Assembly (NCBI GenBank): GCA_039808585.1
Contig: JBDHTJ010000001.1
Span: 1 to 64,000 of the forward strand
DNA: 64,000 nt
Reading direction: 5' to 3'
Source of the DNA: AWTP1-13 sp039808585
GTDB taxonomy: Bacteria > Pseudomonadota > Alphaproteobacteria > Rhizobiales > Hyphomicrobiaceae
Shown here piece by piece: positions 18,385 to 27,402 of this stretch (within the stretch, counting starts at the first letter, position 1; the number at the start of each line of letters is the position of its first letter). Position numbers and translations under genes: made by a program. The notes below the pieces were generated by a model, which did not search any database, was not told where the DNA came from, and saw nothing but the letters and a program-made list of their open reading frames with translations.

Positions 18385-18398
18385 TTGATCTGCATCAA
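18385..18398. promoter_or_regulatory. FNR/FixK-type box between lrp-family gene and hppD
   Basis: TTGATCTGCATCAA matches the FNR/FixK consensus TTGAT-N4-ATCAA in every defined position. Its centre is about 36 bases upstream of the hppD ATG and about 94 bases upstream of the divergent regulator's ATG. At that distance it would suit repression of hppD, or class II activation of the regulator gene, under low oxygen. Confidence 0.6.
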
Positions 18399-18427
18399 AT
18401 CGCCGACAGCTCATCCCGGAGACGAGC

Positions 18428-19531
18428 ATGGGTCCTTTCCCGCACGACGCCCCGCCTGCTGCCATCAGCGCCGCCAATCCGGCCGGCACCGACGGCTTCG
18501 AGTTTGTCGAGTTCGCGCACCCCCAGCCTGAAAAGCTTGCGCGCCTGTTCGAGAGCATGGGCTACAGCGAAGTCGCAAGGCACAAGACGAAGGACATCTC
18601 CCTCTATCGCCAGGGCGGCATCAACTACATCCTCAACCGCGAGCCGGGCTCCCACGCCGCCCGTTTCGTGGCCGAGCACGGCCCCTGCGCGCCGGCCATG
18701 GCCTGGCGGGTCGTCGATGCCAGGCATGCCCTGAAGCGCGTGCTTGAGCTTGGCGGCAAGGAGTACACGGGCCCCGACAAGTCGCTCGACGTGCCCGCTG
18801 TCATCGGCATCGGTGGCTCGCTGCTCTACCTCGTCGAAACCTACGCTGCGAAGGGCTCACCTTACTCCGGCGAATACGCGTGGCTTGGCGACGTGGATCC
18901 CAAGCCGCAAGGCGTCGGCTTCCACTACATCGACCACCTCACGCACAACGTCATGCGTGGCAACATGGACACCTGGTACAAGTTCTATAACGAGACCTTC
19001 AATTTCCGCGAGATCCGCTTCTTCAACATCGAAGGCAAGGTCACCGGCCTGCACAGCCGCGCGCTCACCTCGCCCTGCGGCAAGATCCGCATCCCCATCA
19101 ACGAGAGTGCCGACGACAAGAGCCAGATCGAAGAGTATCTGCGCGCCTACAAGGGCGAAGGCATCCAGCACATCGCCGTCGGCACCGACGACATTTATGC
19201 TGCCACCGATGCCATCGCCGCACGCGGGCTGGAATTCATGCCTGGCCCGCCTGATGTCTACTACGACAAGTCATTTGCGCGCGTGAAAGGCCATCAGGAG
19301 CCGATCGCCCGCATGAAGCGTCACGGCATCCTCATCGACGGCGAGGGCGTGGTGGACGGGGGCAGCACCCGCATCCTCTTGCAGATCTTCTCCAAGACCG
19401 TGATCGGCCCGATCTTCTTCGAGTTCATCCAGAGGAAGGGCGACGAAGGCTTCGGCGAGGGCAACTTCAAGGCCCTGTTCGAATCGATCGAGGAAGACCA
19501 GATCCGCCGCGGCGTCCTCAAAGCCTCCTGA
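18428..19531 (+). CDS. hppD: 4-hydroxyphenylpyruvate dioxygenase
   Basis: Converts 4-hydroxyphenylpyruvate and oxygen to homogentisate in tyrosine catabolism. The 367-residue protein has the two tandem VOC domains of the family, and the iron ligands are visible: His170 in YIDHLTHNV, His248 in GIQHIAVGTDDI and Glu332 in IFFEFIQRKGDEGFG. The C-terminal helix that gates the active site (GNFKALFESIEEDQIRRG) is intact. The following step, homogentisate dioxygenase, is not in the window. Fumarylacetoacetase is found about 29 kb away at 48171-49484. An Lrp-family gene is divergent and an FNR-type box lies in the promoter region. Confidence 0.97.
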   Translation: MGPFPHDAPPAAISAANPAGTDGFEFVEFAHPQPEKLARLFESMGYSEVARHKTKDISLYRQGGINYILNREPGSHAARFVAEHGPCAPAMAWRVVDARHALKRVLELGGKEYTGPDKSLDVPAVIGIGGSLLYLVETYAAKGSPYSGEYAWLGDVDPKPQGVGFHYIDHLTHNVMRGNMDTWYKFYNETFNFREIRFFNIEGKVTGLHSRALTSPCGKIRIPINESADDKSQIEEYLRAYKGEGIQHIAVGTDDIYAATDAIAARGLEFMPGPPDVYYDKSFARVKGHQEPIARMKRHGILIDGEGVVDGGSTRILLQIFSKTVIGPIFFEFIQRKGDEGFGEGNFKALFESIEEDQIRRGVLKAS

Positions 19532-19610
19532 CGCCCCCTGCGCTCTCCACAAACGTCATCTCCGCGAGAGGCGAGACGTCTGCGAAACTCGGGTGCGCAT
19601 CCCATCCACA

Positions 19611-20256
19611 AACGTCATCTCCGCGAAGGCGGAGATCCACGCAAGCCCGCGACCACACCGCACCTTCTCCTCTCTGCCTTCCCGGCCGAGCGAAGCGAGC
19701 GCCGGGATCTTTCCCGTTGTGAAAGAGTCCGCATCCAGGAAGGGAGCGAGGAGAAGTGCGCGCCCGGCTTCGACTTCGGAAAGCGGGAGCGACGCGCCAC
19801 CTTGCGCGGCGCACGGCTCACGTGCGTGAATGCCCAACGTCGCGGCCGTGACAGCAGTTGGGTGCGCATTCCATTCCACAAACGTCATCTCCGCGAAGGC
19901 GGAGATCCACGCAAGCCCGCGACCACACCGCACCTTCTCCTCTCTGCCTTCCCGGCCGAGCGAAGCGAGCGCCGGGATCTTTCCCGTTGTGAAAGAGTCC
20001 GCATCCAGGAAGGGAGCGAGGAGAAGTGCGCGCCCGGCTTCGACTTCGGAAAGCGGGAGCGACGCGCCACCTTGCGCGGCGCACGGCTCACGTGCGTGAA
20101 TGCCCAACGTCGCGGCCGTGACAGCAGTTGGGTGCGCATTCCATTCCACAAACGTCATCTCCGCGAAGGCGGAGATCCACGCAAGCCCGCGACCACACCG
20201 CACCTTCTCCTCTCTGCCTTCCCGGCCGAGCGAAGCGAGCGCCGGGATCTTTCCCC
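19611..20256 (+). repeat. 270-bp perfect tandem duplication plus partial third copy
   Basis: Bases 19611-19880 and 19881-20150 are identical over all 270 positions by my reading, and 20151-20256 repeats the first 106 bases before diverging. Each unit starts with a 112-base composite palindromic element (hairpins TCTCCGCGAAGGCGGAGA and CCCGGCCGAGCGAAGCGAGC..GCCGGGA) and continues with about 158 bases of unique-looking sequence. A degraded left fragment (CGTCATCTCCGCGAGAGGC) precedes it at about 19555. The array fills the gap between convergent hppD and fliI. Long open frames across it are repeat artefacts because the unit is a multiple of three. Confidence 0.95.
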
Positions 20257-20357
20257 GATGCTGCATCTGCCCCGCCTCACGCGCGCAAAACCGCAGGCGA
20301 CGCGCTCTTCCAGCGCGCCCCGTGGAGACGGCCTTCAAACCGTGTCGCCAGCCGCCG

Positions 20358-21731
20358 TCACCGGCCCGCAGGCCGTTGCGGTGTCTCGGGCTGCAAGGCG
20401 CGCGCGATATCTTGGAATACGTCGGCCGTCGCTGCATCCGACGGCGACTGGCGGATCGCCTCGTACAGCCTCGGCACGATGTCGAGCGCGCGGTCGAGCG
20501 CCGGATCCGATCCCGCCCGATAGCCCCCCATCAGCCGCAGGTCGCGCGTCTCTTCATAGCGCGCGATCATGGCTTTGAGGCGCCCGACGAGCTGCGCCTG
20601 CTCACGCGTCCACGCCATCTGCGCAAGCCGCGATATAGAGCCCAGCACGTTCACCGCAGGAAAGCGCCCCGCATCCGCAATCGCGCGATCGAGCACGATG
20701 TGCCCATCGAGCGTGCCCCGGATGTTGTCGGCAACGGGATCGTTGTGGTCGTCGCCGTCAACGAGCACGGAGAACACGCCCGTGATCATCCCGGCGCCCT
20801 CGGCGCCAGGGCCCGCGCGCTCCAGCAGCTTCGGCAGGTCGGAGAAGACGCTCGGTGTATAGCCGCGCGCCACCGGCGGCTCGCCCGCCGCAAGCGCCAC
20901 GTCACGGGCCGCGTGCGCATAGCGCGTCACGGAATCGACGATCAGCAGCACGCTCTCGCCCTGATCGCGGAAGTACTCCGCAATCGAGAGTGCCGTGCGC
21001 GGTGCCAGGCGCCGCATCATCGGGCTCTCGTCACCGGTCGCGACCACGGTCACGGCGCGCACCCGGTCAGGCCCCAGCGCATCCTCCATGAATTCGCGCA
21101 CTTCCCGGCCACGTTCGCCCACCAGCGCGATCACCGCCGTATCGAACCCCTTCGAGCGGGCCAGCATCGCCAGCAGCGTGGACTTGCCCACTCCGGAGCC
21201 CGCGAAGATGCCGATGCGCTGGCCAGCGCACAGCGGCGTGAACATGTCGATCACCTTGACGCCCGTCTTGATCGGCTGCTTCACGCGTTGCCGGCTCAAG
21301 GGGGGCGGTGGCTCGCGCTCGGTCGAGATCGCCTGCGGTCCGGATGCCAATGGCCCGCCCCCGTCGATCGGCTGGCCCAGCGCATTGATCGTGCGCCCCT
21401 TCCAGCTGGCATCCGGCTCGATGGTGACATACCCGCGTCGCCAGGCATGTTGGCCGAGGCCTGCCTGCAGCATCGCGTCGAACGGCTTGATCGTCACCCC
21501 GCCTGCTTCGATGCGCACCACCTCGGCAAGTTGCGGCTTGCCCCCGGTGCGGATTTCAACGCACTCGCCGAGCTTGACGTGCTGCGACAGTCCCGCCACG
21601 CGGCAATAGGATGGCGCCACCTCCACCACCGCGCCGCCGACCGAGGTCAAAGGCTCGCTCGCCATCAGCGTGTTGACGGTCGCGGCCAGTCTCTCGAGCG
21701 GATTGGGCAGGTGTTGCGCAGAGGTGCTCAT
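20358..21731 (-). CDS. fliI: Flagellum-specific ATP synthase FliI
   Basis: Cytoplasmic ATPase (457 residues) that energises substrate delivery to the flagellar type III export gate. Walker A FAGSGVGKST at about 177-185, Walker B VLLIVDSVTRYAHAARDVAL and the RecA/F1-beta-like core are complete. An N-terminal beta-barrel and a C-terminal substrate-binding region complete the normal length. It follows flgF by 29 bases on the minus strand and is probably co-transcribed with it, divergent from the motA operon. The start ATG at 21731 gives a standard N-terminus. Confidence 0.95.
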   Translation of the reverse strand: MSTSAQHLPNPLERLAATVNTLMASEPLTSVGGAVVEVAPSYCRVAGLSQHVKLGECVEIRTGGKPQLAEVVRIEAGGVTIKPFDAMLQAGLGQHAWRRGYVTIEPDASWKGRTINALGQPIDGGGPLASGPQAISTEREPPPPLSRQRVKQPIKTGVKVIDMFTPLCAGQRIGIFAGSGVGKSTLLAMLARSKGFDTAVIALVGERGREVREFMEDALGPDRVRAVTVVATGDESPMMRRLAPRTALSIAEYFRDQGESVLLIVDSVTRYAHAARDVALAAGEPPVARGYTPSVFSDLPKLLERAGPGAEGAGMITGVFSVLVDGDDHNDPVADNIRGTLDGHIVLDRAIADAGRFPAVNVLGSISRLAQMAWTREQAQLVGRLKAMIARYEETRDLRLMGGYRAGSDPALDRALDIVPRLYEAIRQSPSDAATADVFQDIARALQPETPQRPAGR

Positions 21732-21760
21732 TCAACACGCGTCCCCTTGCTCACCAGCCC

Positions 21761-22486
21761 TCATTGCCCGGATGCCAGCGTGCGCACGGCTTCCTGCTGC
21801 GAACTGTCGGAATCCTTCATGGTCGCCGTCACCGCATCGAACGTGCGTTGCACCATGATCATCTTGGACATCTCGGTCACGGGATTGACGTTCGAGCGTT
21901 CCACGAAGCCCTGCTGCACGCCATACTTGCTGCCCTCCAGCGCCGGCTGCGCCGGAGTGCTGGGGATCACCCCGGAATTCTGGTAGCGCGCTAGGTCTGC
22001 CTTCGCGTCGATCGTGAAAAGCCCGATCCGCCCCACCTGCCGCTTGCCCTGCGCGATGGTGCCGTCACGGCCGATGGTCGGCGGCCCGCCTTCGGGCTCG
22101 AGGCTAAGGGCCGAGCCACTCACGTCCAGGATCGGATAGCCGCTCATGGACAGAAGCTGCCCCTGCGGCGACATCTGCATGCGCCCGTCGCGCGTGTATA
22201 CGGTGCCGGCCGGCGTCTGCATGGCGAGCCACGCATCGCCCTGCACCGCGACGTCGAGCGGGTTGTCGGTGCGCACGATCTCGCCGGGCCTGCGCGAGAT
22301 GAAGCTCTTGCCGCTGGAGGCGAAGGCGACAGGGTCCTTGTTGACGTCCGAGAGCACGGCCGAGAACGTCACTTCCTCGGCCCGAAACCCCCCGGTCGAA
22401 ACGTTGGCCACGTTGTTGGCGATGGTGTCGAGGCGACGCATCAGTGATTTCTGCGCCGACAGTCCAACGTAGAAATTGTTCAGCAC
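21761..22486 (-). CDS. flgF: Flagellar basal-body rod protein FlgF
   Basis: Proximal rod subunit, 241 residues from the GTG at 22486, which is preceded by GAGGG about 8 bases upstream. The FlgF start (LNNFYVGLSAQKSLMRRLDT) and the rod-family signature NNVANVSTGGFRAEE are present, and the C-terminal FVERSNVNPVTEMSKMIMVQ is the conserved D0 helix. Exported through the type III system without a cleavable signal. It heads the two-gene operon flgF-fliI and is divergent from motA. Confidence 0.94.
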   Translation of the reverse strand: MLNNFYVGLSAQKSLMRRLDTIANNVANVSTGGFRAEEVTFSAVLSDVNKDPVAFASSGKSFISRRPGEIVRTDNPLDVAVQGDAWLAMQTPAGTVYTRDGRMQMSPQGQLLSMSGYPILDVSGSALSLEPEGGPPTIGRDGTIAQGKRQVGRIGLFTIDAKADLARYQNSGVIPSTPAQPALEGSKYGVQQGFVERSNVNPVTEMSKMIMVQRTFDAVTATMKDSDSSQQEAVRTLASGQ

Positions 22487-22682
22487 GACAGAGCGCCCTC
22501 GGATTGGCCGATGTGTCTCGCCACGCATGGCATAAGCAACGCGGGCCTTCCCACTGTGCCGCAGCGGCCTTGTACGAGGCTGACCAAGTGCCCGCGCCAA
22601 TTCGATTAAAATGCGCCCGCACCAGCCTCGCGCAAGCGTTGGGCCCCACACAGATGAGACGCGCAGGAAAAGGGGCTTTCCG
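22487..22682. promoter_or_regulatory. Divergent promoter region of flgF-fliI and motA operons
   Basis: These 196 bases separate the GTG starts of flgF and motA. Two transcription starts must lie here. I see no perfect sigma-54, sigma-28 or CtrA consensus, so no boxes are called. Confidence 0.4.
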
Positions 22683-23567
22683 GTGACCATCGGCCTTGGA
22701 CTAATCGTTACCCTCGCTTGCATGCTCGGCGGCTTCGCTGCCATGGGCGGGCACATCGAGGTGATGTGGCAGCCCTGGGAATACGTGATCATCTGCGGCG
22801 CCGCACTCGGCACCTTCATCGTCGGCAACCCGATGAAGACCATCAAGGACGCTGGCGTCGGCCTGGTCGAGGCCATCCTGCACAAGGCCCCGAAGAAGAA
22901 CGACTATCTCGATACCCTCGGCGTTCTCTATTCGCTCATGCGCGAGTTGCGCACCAAGCCCCGCAACGAGGTCGAGGCGCATTTCGACGATCCGTCGCAG
23001 TCGGCGCTGTTCCAGCGCTACCCGAGCATCATGAAGAACCCCGAGATGCTCACCTTCATCTGCGACTACTGCCGCCTCATCATCATCGGCAACGCCCGCT
23101 CGCACGAGATCGAGGCGCTGATGGACGAGGAGATCTCCACCATCAAGCACGACAAGCTCAAGGCCTATCACTCGATGGTCACCATCTCTGAAAGCTTCCC
23201 CGCGCTTGGCATCTGCGCCGCCGTCATGGGCGTGATCAAGGCCATGGGCGCGCTGAACGAGGCGCCGGAGGTGCTGGGCCACCTCATCGGCGCCGCGCTC
23301 GTCGGCACCTTCGCGGGCATCTTCTTCTCCTACGCGGTCGTCACGCCCATCGCCACCAACATCAAGATCGTGCGCGAGAAGAAGCTGCGTCTCTACTACA
23401 TCGTGAAGCAGACGCTGCTGGCATTCATGAACGGTGCCATGCCCCAGGTAGCACTCGAGTACGGCCGCAAGGCGATTTCGGCCTACGAACGCCCCACGCT
23501 CGACGATGTCGAGCAGGTCACCGTGGCAGCGATGGATCCCAACGGCGGCCAGAAGGCAGCGGCATAA
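22683..23567 (+). CDS. motA: Flagellar motor stator protein MotA
   Basis: Stator ion-channel subunit, 294 residues from the GTG at 22683. The start (VTIGLGLIVTLACMLGGFAA) matches MotA proteins, with membrane segments near 3-22, 33-52, 170-195 and 205-225. A cytoplasmic loop carries the conserved charged face (RELRTKPRNEVEAHFDDPSQ), which contacts FliG. SFPALGICAAVMGVIKAMGA and the GAALVGTFAGIFFSYAVVTP helix line the channel with MotB. Its partner motB is 13 kb downstream in the same locus. Likely proton-driven, as in related rhizobia. fliM follows after 3 bases. Confidence 0.95.
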   Translation: MTIGLGLIVTLACMLGGFAAMGGHIEVMWQPWEYVIICGAALGTFIVGNPMKTIKDAGVGLVEAILHKAPKKNDYLDTLGVLYSLMRELRTKPRNEVEAHFDDPSQSALFQRYPSIMKNPEMLTFICDYCRLIIIGNARSHEIEALMDEEISTIKHDKLKAYHSMVTISESFPALGICAAVMGVIKAMGALNEAPEVLGHLIGAALVGTFAGIFFSYAVVTPIATNIKIVREKKLRLYYIVKQTLLAFMNGAMPQVALEYGRKAISAYERPTLDDVEQVTVAAMDPNGGQKAAA

Positions 23568-23570
23568 GGA

Positions 23571-24515
23571 ATGGCCAGCGGGCAGGCGATGGCAACGGCA
23601 ACGGCACGACAGACCAAGATCGAGGACATGTTCGGCGACGGCGCCGGCGCCGCCGATCGCATGCCGATGCTCAAGGCGTGCCTGTCTGGCGTAGGCCAGA
23701 TGCTGTACGACCAGATGCGGCAGACCATGCCGTCGCCGCCGCGCCTCGCCTTCGTGAATTGCCGCTCCATGACGGCCGAGGATGCCTTCGCCCTGCACGG
23801 TGGCACCTGCGCCATTGCCGTCTACGCCACCACCGGGTGGAGCGGCCCCTGCTACATGACCTGCAATCGCGGCGCCGCCTTCATTGTCCTGGAGATGCTG
23901 CTCGGCGCCGACCCTGCCGATCCCGTCGTGAAGGTCGAGCGCGACCTCTCCAGGATCGAGCAGCGCGTCTCCACCATCTTCTTCAAGACACTGCTCGGCA
24001 CCATCTCTTCTGCCTTCATGATGACCGCCGAAACCGGCTTCGACCTCATGACCACGTGGGCCGAGCCCGATTTCGACGAGATCAAGCCGCGCAGCCCCAT
24101 GATCGTCGCGCGCTTCGAGATCGAGACGCCCAAGCAGAAGGGCGAGATCCACTTCCTCATTCCCGACGCCTCCCTCGCAAACGTGCGCGAGGCGCTGTCC
24201 GTCGAGCCCAAGACCGAGGACGACGTCAACGACGAGACCTGGGGTGAACTCATCCGCAAGGAGTTCAACCGCAGCAACGTCTCCGTCACGGCCATTCTCG
24301 ACGAGAGGCCCGGCACGCTGGGCGAGATCGCGCGCCTGCGCGTGGGCGATATCCTGGAACTCAATGCGACCACCGAAAGCCAGGTGGTGGTCGAAACCAA
24401 CGGCGAGCGCCTGCTGTGGTGCTCGCTCGGCAAGTCGAACGGTGCCTATACGCTGCGCGTGGAAGAGTTCGTCAACAAGGAGCAGGAACTGATGGACAAC
24501 ATCCTAGCCTCGTGA
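23571..24515 (+). CDS. fliM: Flagellar motor switch protein FliM
   Basis: C-ring switch component, 314 residues. The middle CheC-like domain (about 40-220) includes SRIEQRVSTIFFKTLLGTIS, and the C-terminal SpoA/FliMN domain (about 235-310) includes RLRVGDILELNATTESQVVV. The N-terminal CheY-P-binding segment is poorly conserved, as in other Rhizobiales. The ATG at 23571 lies three bases after motA; an internal ATG at 23589 is an alternative start. Followed by fliN. Confidence 0.9.
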   Translation: MASGQAMATATARQTKIEDMFGDGAGAADRMPMLKACLSGVGQMLYDQMRQTMPSPPRLAFVNCRSMTAEDAFALHGGTCAIAVYATTGWSGPCYMTCNRGAAFIVLEMLLGADPADPVVKVERDLSRIEQRVSTIFFKTLLGTISSAFMMTAETGFDLMTTWAEPDFDEIKPRSPMIVARFEIETPKQKGEIHFLIPDASLANVREALSVEPKTEDDVNDETWGELIRKEFNRSNVSVTAILDERPGTLGEIARLRVGDILELNATTESQVVVETNGERLLWCSLGKSNGAYTLRVEEFVNKEQELMDNILAS

Positions 24516-24591
24516 GATTCCCGCTCCCTCATGTCCCGTTCCCGTGCGTCTGCAACAAGACAGTCTTCAACCCGGTGCCCGGTGAGCAACC

Positions 24592-25023
24592 ATGAACGAT
24601 CCATCTGACGAATTGCCGGTCGAACAGCAGGCCGCAGAGGAGTACAACCCGGACTCCGCCATGCCCGCCGTCATGGAAGAGGGCATGTCTCTGGGAGGCG
24701 ACGAGCCATCCTTCGGAAACCAGTTCCCGGCCATGGCCGGCGGCAGCGATGCGCCGCCGCGTCTCGACACCATCATGCGCATCCCCGTGACGGTGCGCGT
24801 GGTGCTGGGATCGGCCACGATGCCGGTGGCAAACCTGATGAAGCTGGGGCGTGGCTCCGTCATCCCCCTCGAGCGCAAGGTCGGCGAGCCGGTCGAGGTG
24901 GCCGTCAACGGCCACACCGTGGCGCGTGGCCAGGTGGTGGTGATGGACGAGGCGACCTCGCGCTTCGGCATCAAGCTCACTGAGGTGCTCACGCAATCGC
25001 CCATTTCCGACGCGGCCTCCTGA
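24592..25023 (+). CDS. fliN: Flagellar motor switch protein FliN
   Basis: A 143-residue C-ring protein. The acidic, low-complexity N-terminal 55 residues precede one SpoA domain (IPVTVRVVLGSATMPVANLM, then LGRGSVIPLERKVGEPVEV and VARGQVVVMDEATSRFGIKL). FliN tetramers form the bottom of the C-ring and dock the export ATPase complex through FliH. Separated from fliM by 76 bases and from fliG by 18. Confidence 0.94.
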   Translation: MNDPSDELPVEQQAAEEYNPDSAMPAVMEEGMSLGGDEPSFGNQFPAMAGGSDAPPRLDTIMRIPVTVRVVLGSATMPVANLMKLGRGSVIPLERKVGEPVEVAVNGHTVARGQVVVMDEATSRFGIKLTEVLTQSPISDAAS

Positions 25024-25041
25024 GGAAGATAGATCAGCGTC

Positions 25042-26097
25042 ATGTCGGCATCCGCAGGCAGCTCCAACATCGCGCACCTCTCGGGCATCGAGAAGGTGGC
25101 CGTGCTGCTGTTGGCGCTCGGCAAGAGCAAGGCCAGCAACCTGCTGCGCCGGTTCGAGCCGGAAGAGCTGAAGCTGCTGACCCGCTCGGCCACCACGCTC
25201 AAGCCCGTCGATGCCGCCGACGTCGAGCACCTGGTGGAGGAATTCGCCCAGAAGTTCACCGGCGGCGTGAAATTCATGGGCACCGAGCGCGAGATGCGCG
25301 AGCTTCTCAGCGACGTGATGAGCGAGGATGAGTACAACGCCGCGCTCTACGGCGAAATGGAGCCCATGGTCGCCCCGCTGATGCAGGCGGCGGCGGCAGG
25401 CGCCATGCGCGACGAGCAGATCTGGGACAAAATTTCCAAGGTCAAGGTCGAAGAGTTGAGGGCCTATCTGCTGCAGGAGCATCCCCAGACCGTGGGCGTG
25501 ATCCTATCGAAACTCGATTCGGACATGGCGGCCAAGCTCGTCAGTTCCTTCCCCGCCGAGCAGCGCGCCGGCATCCTGGTGCGCATGCTCGCCGCCAAGG
25601 ACGTCGACCCCGAGGCGATGCAGGCCATCGAGGATGTGCTGGGCGAGGACCTGCTCAAGGTCGAAGGCCCTACGAAGCACGGCGGCGTCGCCGACATCCT
25701 AAACCGGCTCGACAAGGCGCAGAGCGACGACGTGCTGCGCTCGCTCGCCGAGGTGCGGCCCGAGGACGCGAAGGTCCTCAAGAACATGATGTTCTCGTTC
25801 GACGACATGATCACGCTGCCCGCCACCGCCCGCACGCTGGTGCTCGACCAGGTGCCGATGGAGAAGCTGGTGCTGGCCCTGCGCGGCACCGACAGCCAGT
25901 TCCAGACGACCATTCTGGCGTCTCTCGCCGCCCGTTCCCGCCGCATGGTCGAAGCCGAGCTTGCCAGCGGTTCCACCGCGCCGCCGCGGGAGATCCAGGA
26001 AGCGCGGCGCAGCGTCGTCGACATCGTTCTGCGCATGAATGCGCGCGGGGATATCCAGATCCGCCCCGCCGAGGACCTGAGCGACGTGACCCAATGA
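25042..26097 (+). CDS. fliG: Flagellar motor switch protein FliG
   Basis: Rotor protein of 351 residues with the three FliG domains. The N-terminal domain binds FliF (SGIEKVAVLLLALGKSKASN), the middle has the EHPQTVGVILSKL motif, and the C-terminal torque-generating domain contains the charged residues that face MotA (LVLDQVPMEKLVLALRGTD). Its normal length and complete armadillo-like repeats suggest that it works. A Shine-Dalgarno GAGGAAG lies upstream of the ATG at 25042. Confidence 0.95.
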   Translation: MSASAGSSNIAHLSGIEKVAVLLLALGKSKASNLLRRFEPEELKLLTRSATTLKPVDAADVEHLVEEFAQKFTGGVKFMGTEREMRELLSDVMSEDEYNAALYGEMEPMVAPLMQAAAAGAMRDEQIWDKISKVKVEELRAYLLQEHPQTVGVILSKLDSDMAAKLVSSFPAEQRAGILVRMLAAKDVDPEAMQAIEDVLGEDLLKVEGPTKHGGVADILNRLDKAQSDDVLRSLAEVRPEDAKVLKNMMFSFDDMITLPATARTLVLDQVPMEKLVLALRGTDSQFQTTILASLAARSRRMVEAELASGSTAPPREIQEARRSVVDIVLRMNARGDIQIRPAEDLSDVTQ

Positions 26098-26169
26098 GCC
26101 CTATCGGCGGGCCCTGAATCACTCTAACTGTCCCGCCCCAGGCGACGGCAACGGTCGAGGGTTCCGGTC

Positions 26170-27252
26170 ATGGCCGACGAGGATGACAAGGACAGTAAAA
26201 CAGAAGAGCCGACCGAGAAGAAGATCCAGGATGCGATCGAGAAAGGCAACGTGCCTTTCTCGCGCGAGGCCGCCACGCTCGCTTCCCTCATCGGCATGCT
26301 GCTCGTCGCCAGCTTCTTCCTTGCCTCGGGCGTTGCGGAACTCTCCGGCACGCTGGTGCGCATTCTCGACCAGCCGGCAGCCTTCGCACTCGAGACGCGG
26401 GCGGATGCAACCTTGCTGCTGGGCGCCGTCGCACTCGAGGCTGGCCGCCTCGTGGTTCCCATCGTCATCGTGCTCGGCATTGCCGGTGTTCTAGCCTCGG
26501 CTCTGCAGAACCCGCCCAGCATGGTCGTCGACCGCATCATGCCGGAAATGTCGCGCGTCTCGCTCTCCAGCGGCTGGAAGCGCATCTTCGGCGTGCAGGG
26601 CCAGATTGAGTTCCTCAAGGCCGTCTTCAAGTTTGGCGTGGTGTGCGCCGTGGGCTACTACTTCGTGCGCTCCAACACCATGAGCGTCACGAACGCCATT
26701 TTCGTGGAGCCGTCCGACCTGCCGGCCCTGCTCCTCAACCTCGGCATCCGGGTCATCGCCACCATTACTGTCGCGACGGCCGTTCTCGTCGCGGCCGACG
26801 TCGTCTGGTCGCGCGTCTACTGGCACAACGAGCTGCGCATGACGCGGCAGGAGATCAAGGACGAGTTCAAGCAGAGCGACGGCGATCCCATAGTCAAGGC
26901 GCGCCAGCGCTCACTGAGCCGCGATCGCGCCCGCAAGCGCATGATGGGTGCCGTGCCGCGCGCCACGCTGGTCATCACCAACCCCACCCACTACGCCGTG
27001 GCCCTGCGCTACGTGCGCGAGGAGGGCGGCGCGCCGTTGGTGATCGCCAAGGGCAAGGATCTCATCGCCTTGCGCATCCGCGAACTCGCCGCCGAGCACA
27101 ACATCCCCATCGTCGAGAACAAGCCGCTCGCACGCGCCCTCTACAGGGCCGTCGAGGTCGACAAGATGATCCCGAAGGAATTCTACAAGGCCGTCGCCGA
27201 GATCATCTACTATCTGTCACAGCGTCAGGCTCAGATAAGGCCGATCACATAA
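26170..27252 (+). CDS. flhB: Flagellar type III export protein FlhB
   Basis: Export-gate protein and substrate-specificity switch, 360 residues. Four membrane segments lie at about 35-60, 85-112, 150-165 and 190-212. The cytoplasmic domain contains the self-cleavage motif NPTH (cleavage between Asn271 and Pro272 within VITNPTHYAVALRY). The acidic, basic-rich N-terminus (DDKDSKTEEPTEKKIQDAIE) is typical. It switches export from rod/hook to filament proteins together with FliK. The other gate genes fliQ, fliR and flhA are absent from this locus. Confidence 0.95.
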   Translation: MADEDDKDSKTEEPTEKKIQDAIEKGNVPFSREAATLASLIGMLLVASFFLASGVAELSGTLVRILDQPAAFALETRADATLLLGAVALEAGRLVVPIVIVLGIAGVLASALQNPPSMVVDRIMPEMSRVSLSSGWKRIFGVQGQIEFLKAVFKFGVVCAVGYYFVRSNTMSVTNAIFVEPSDLPALLLNLGIRVIATITVATAVLVAADVVWSRVYWHNELRMTRQEIKDEFKQSDGDPIVKARQRSLSRDRARKRMMGAVPRATLVITNPTHYAVALRYVREEGGAPLVIAKGKDLIALRIRELAAEHNIPIVENKPLARALYRAVEVDKMIPKEFYKAVAEIIYYLSQRQAQIRPIT

Positions 27253-27402
27253 GGTCTTATGCATCGAGGATGTCGTGCTGCAAGCCCATGCGGTGCCTCG
27301 TCGTCGGTGTCTTGAAGCCATCGGAAAGCCGGCCACACGCGTCCTCGCCGGGCCGCGCACGATCGCTGGCGCCTTTCCTCCAGAAACCCGTGATCCCGCT
27401 CG

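Noticed and set aside
19611..20256. CRISPR array
   Set aside because: The unit is 270 bp, repeats are directly adjacent without variable spacers, and there are no cas genes.
19556..20578. Long frames on both strands across the 270-bp tandem units, with repeated protein segments
   Set aside because: They arise because the repeat unit is a multiple of three; the translation is the familiar artefact of intergenic palindromes, not a repeat protein.
22701..24152. A 483-codon minus-strand frame opposite motA and fliM
   Set aside because: Antisense shadow rich in His, Asp and Gly with no recognisable domain.
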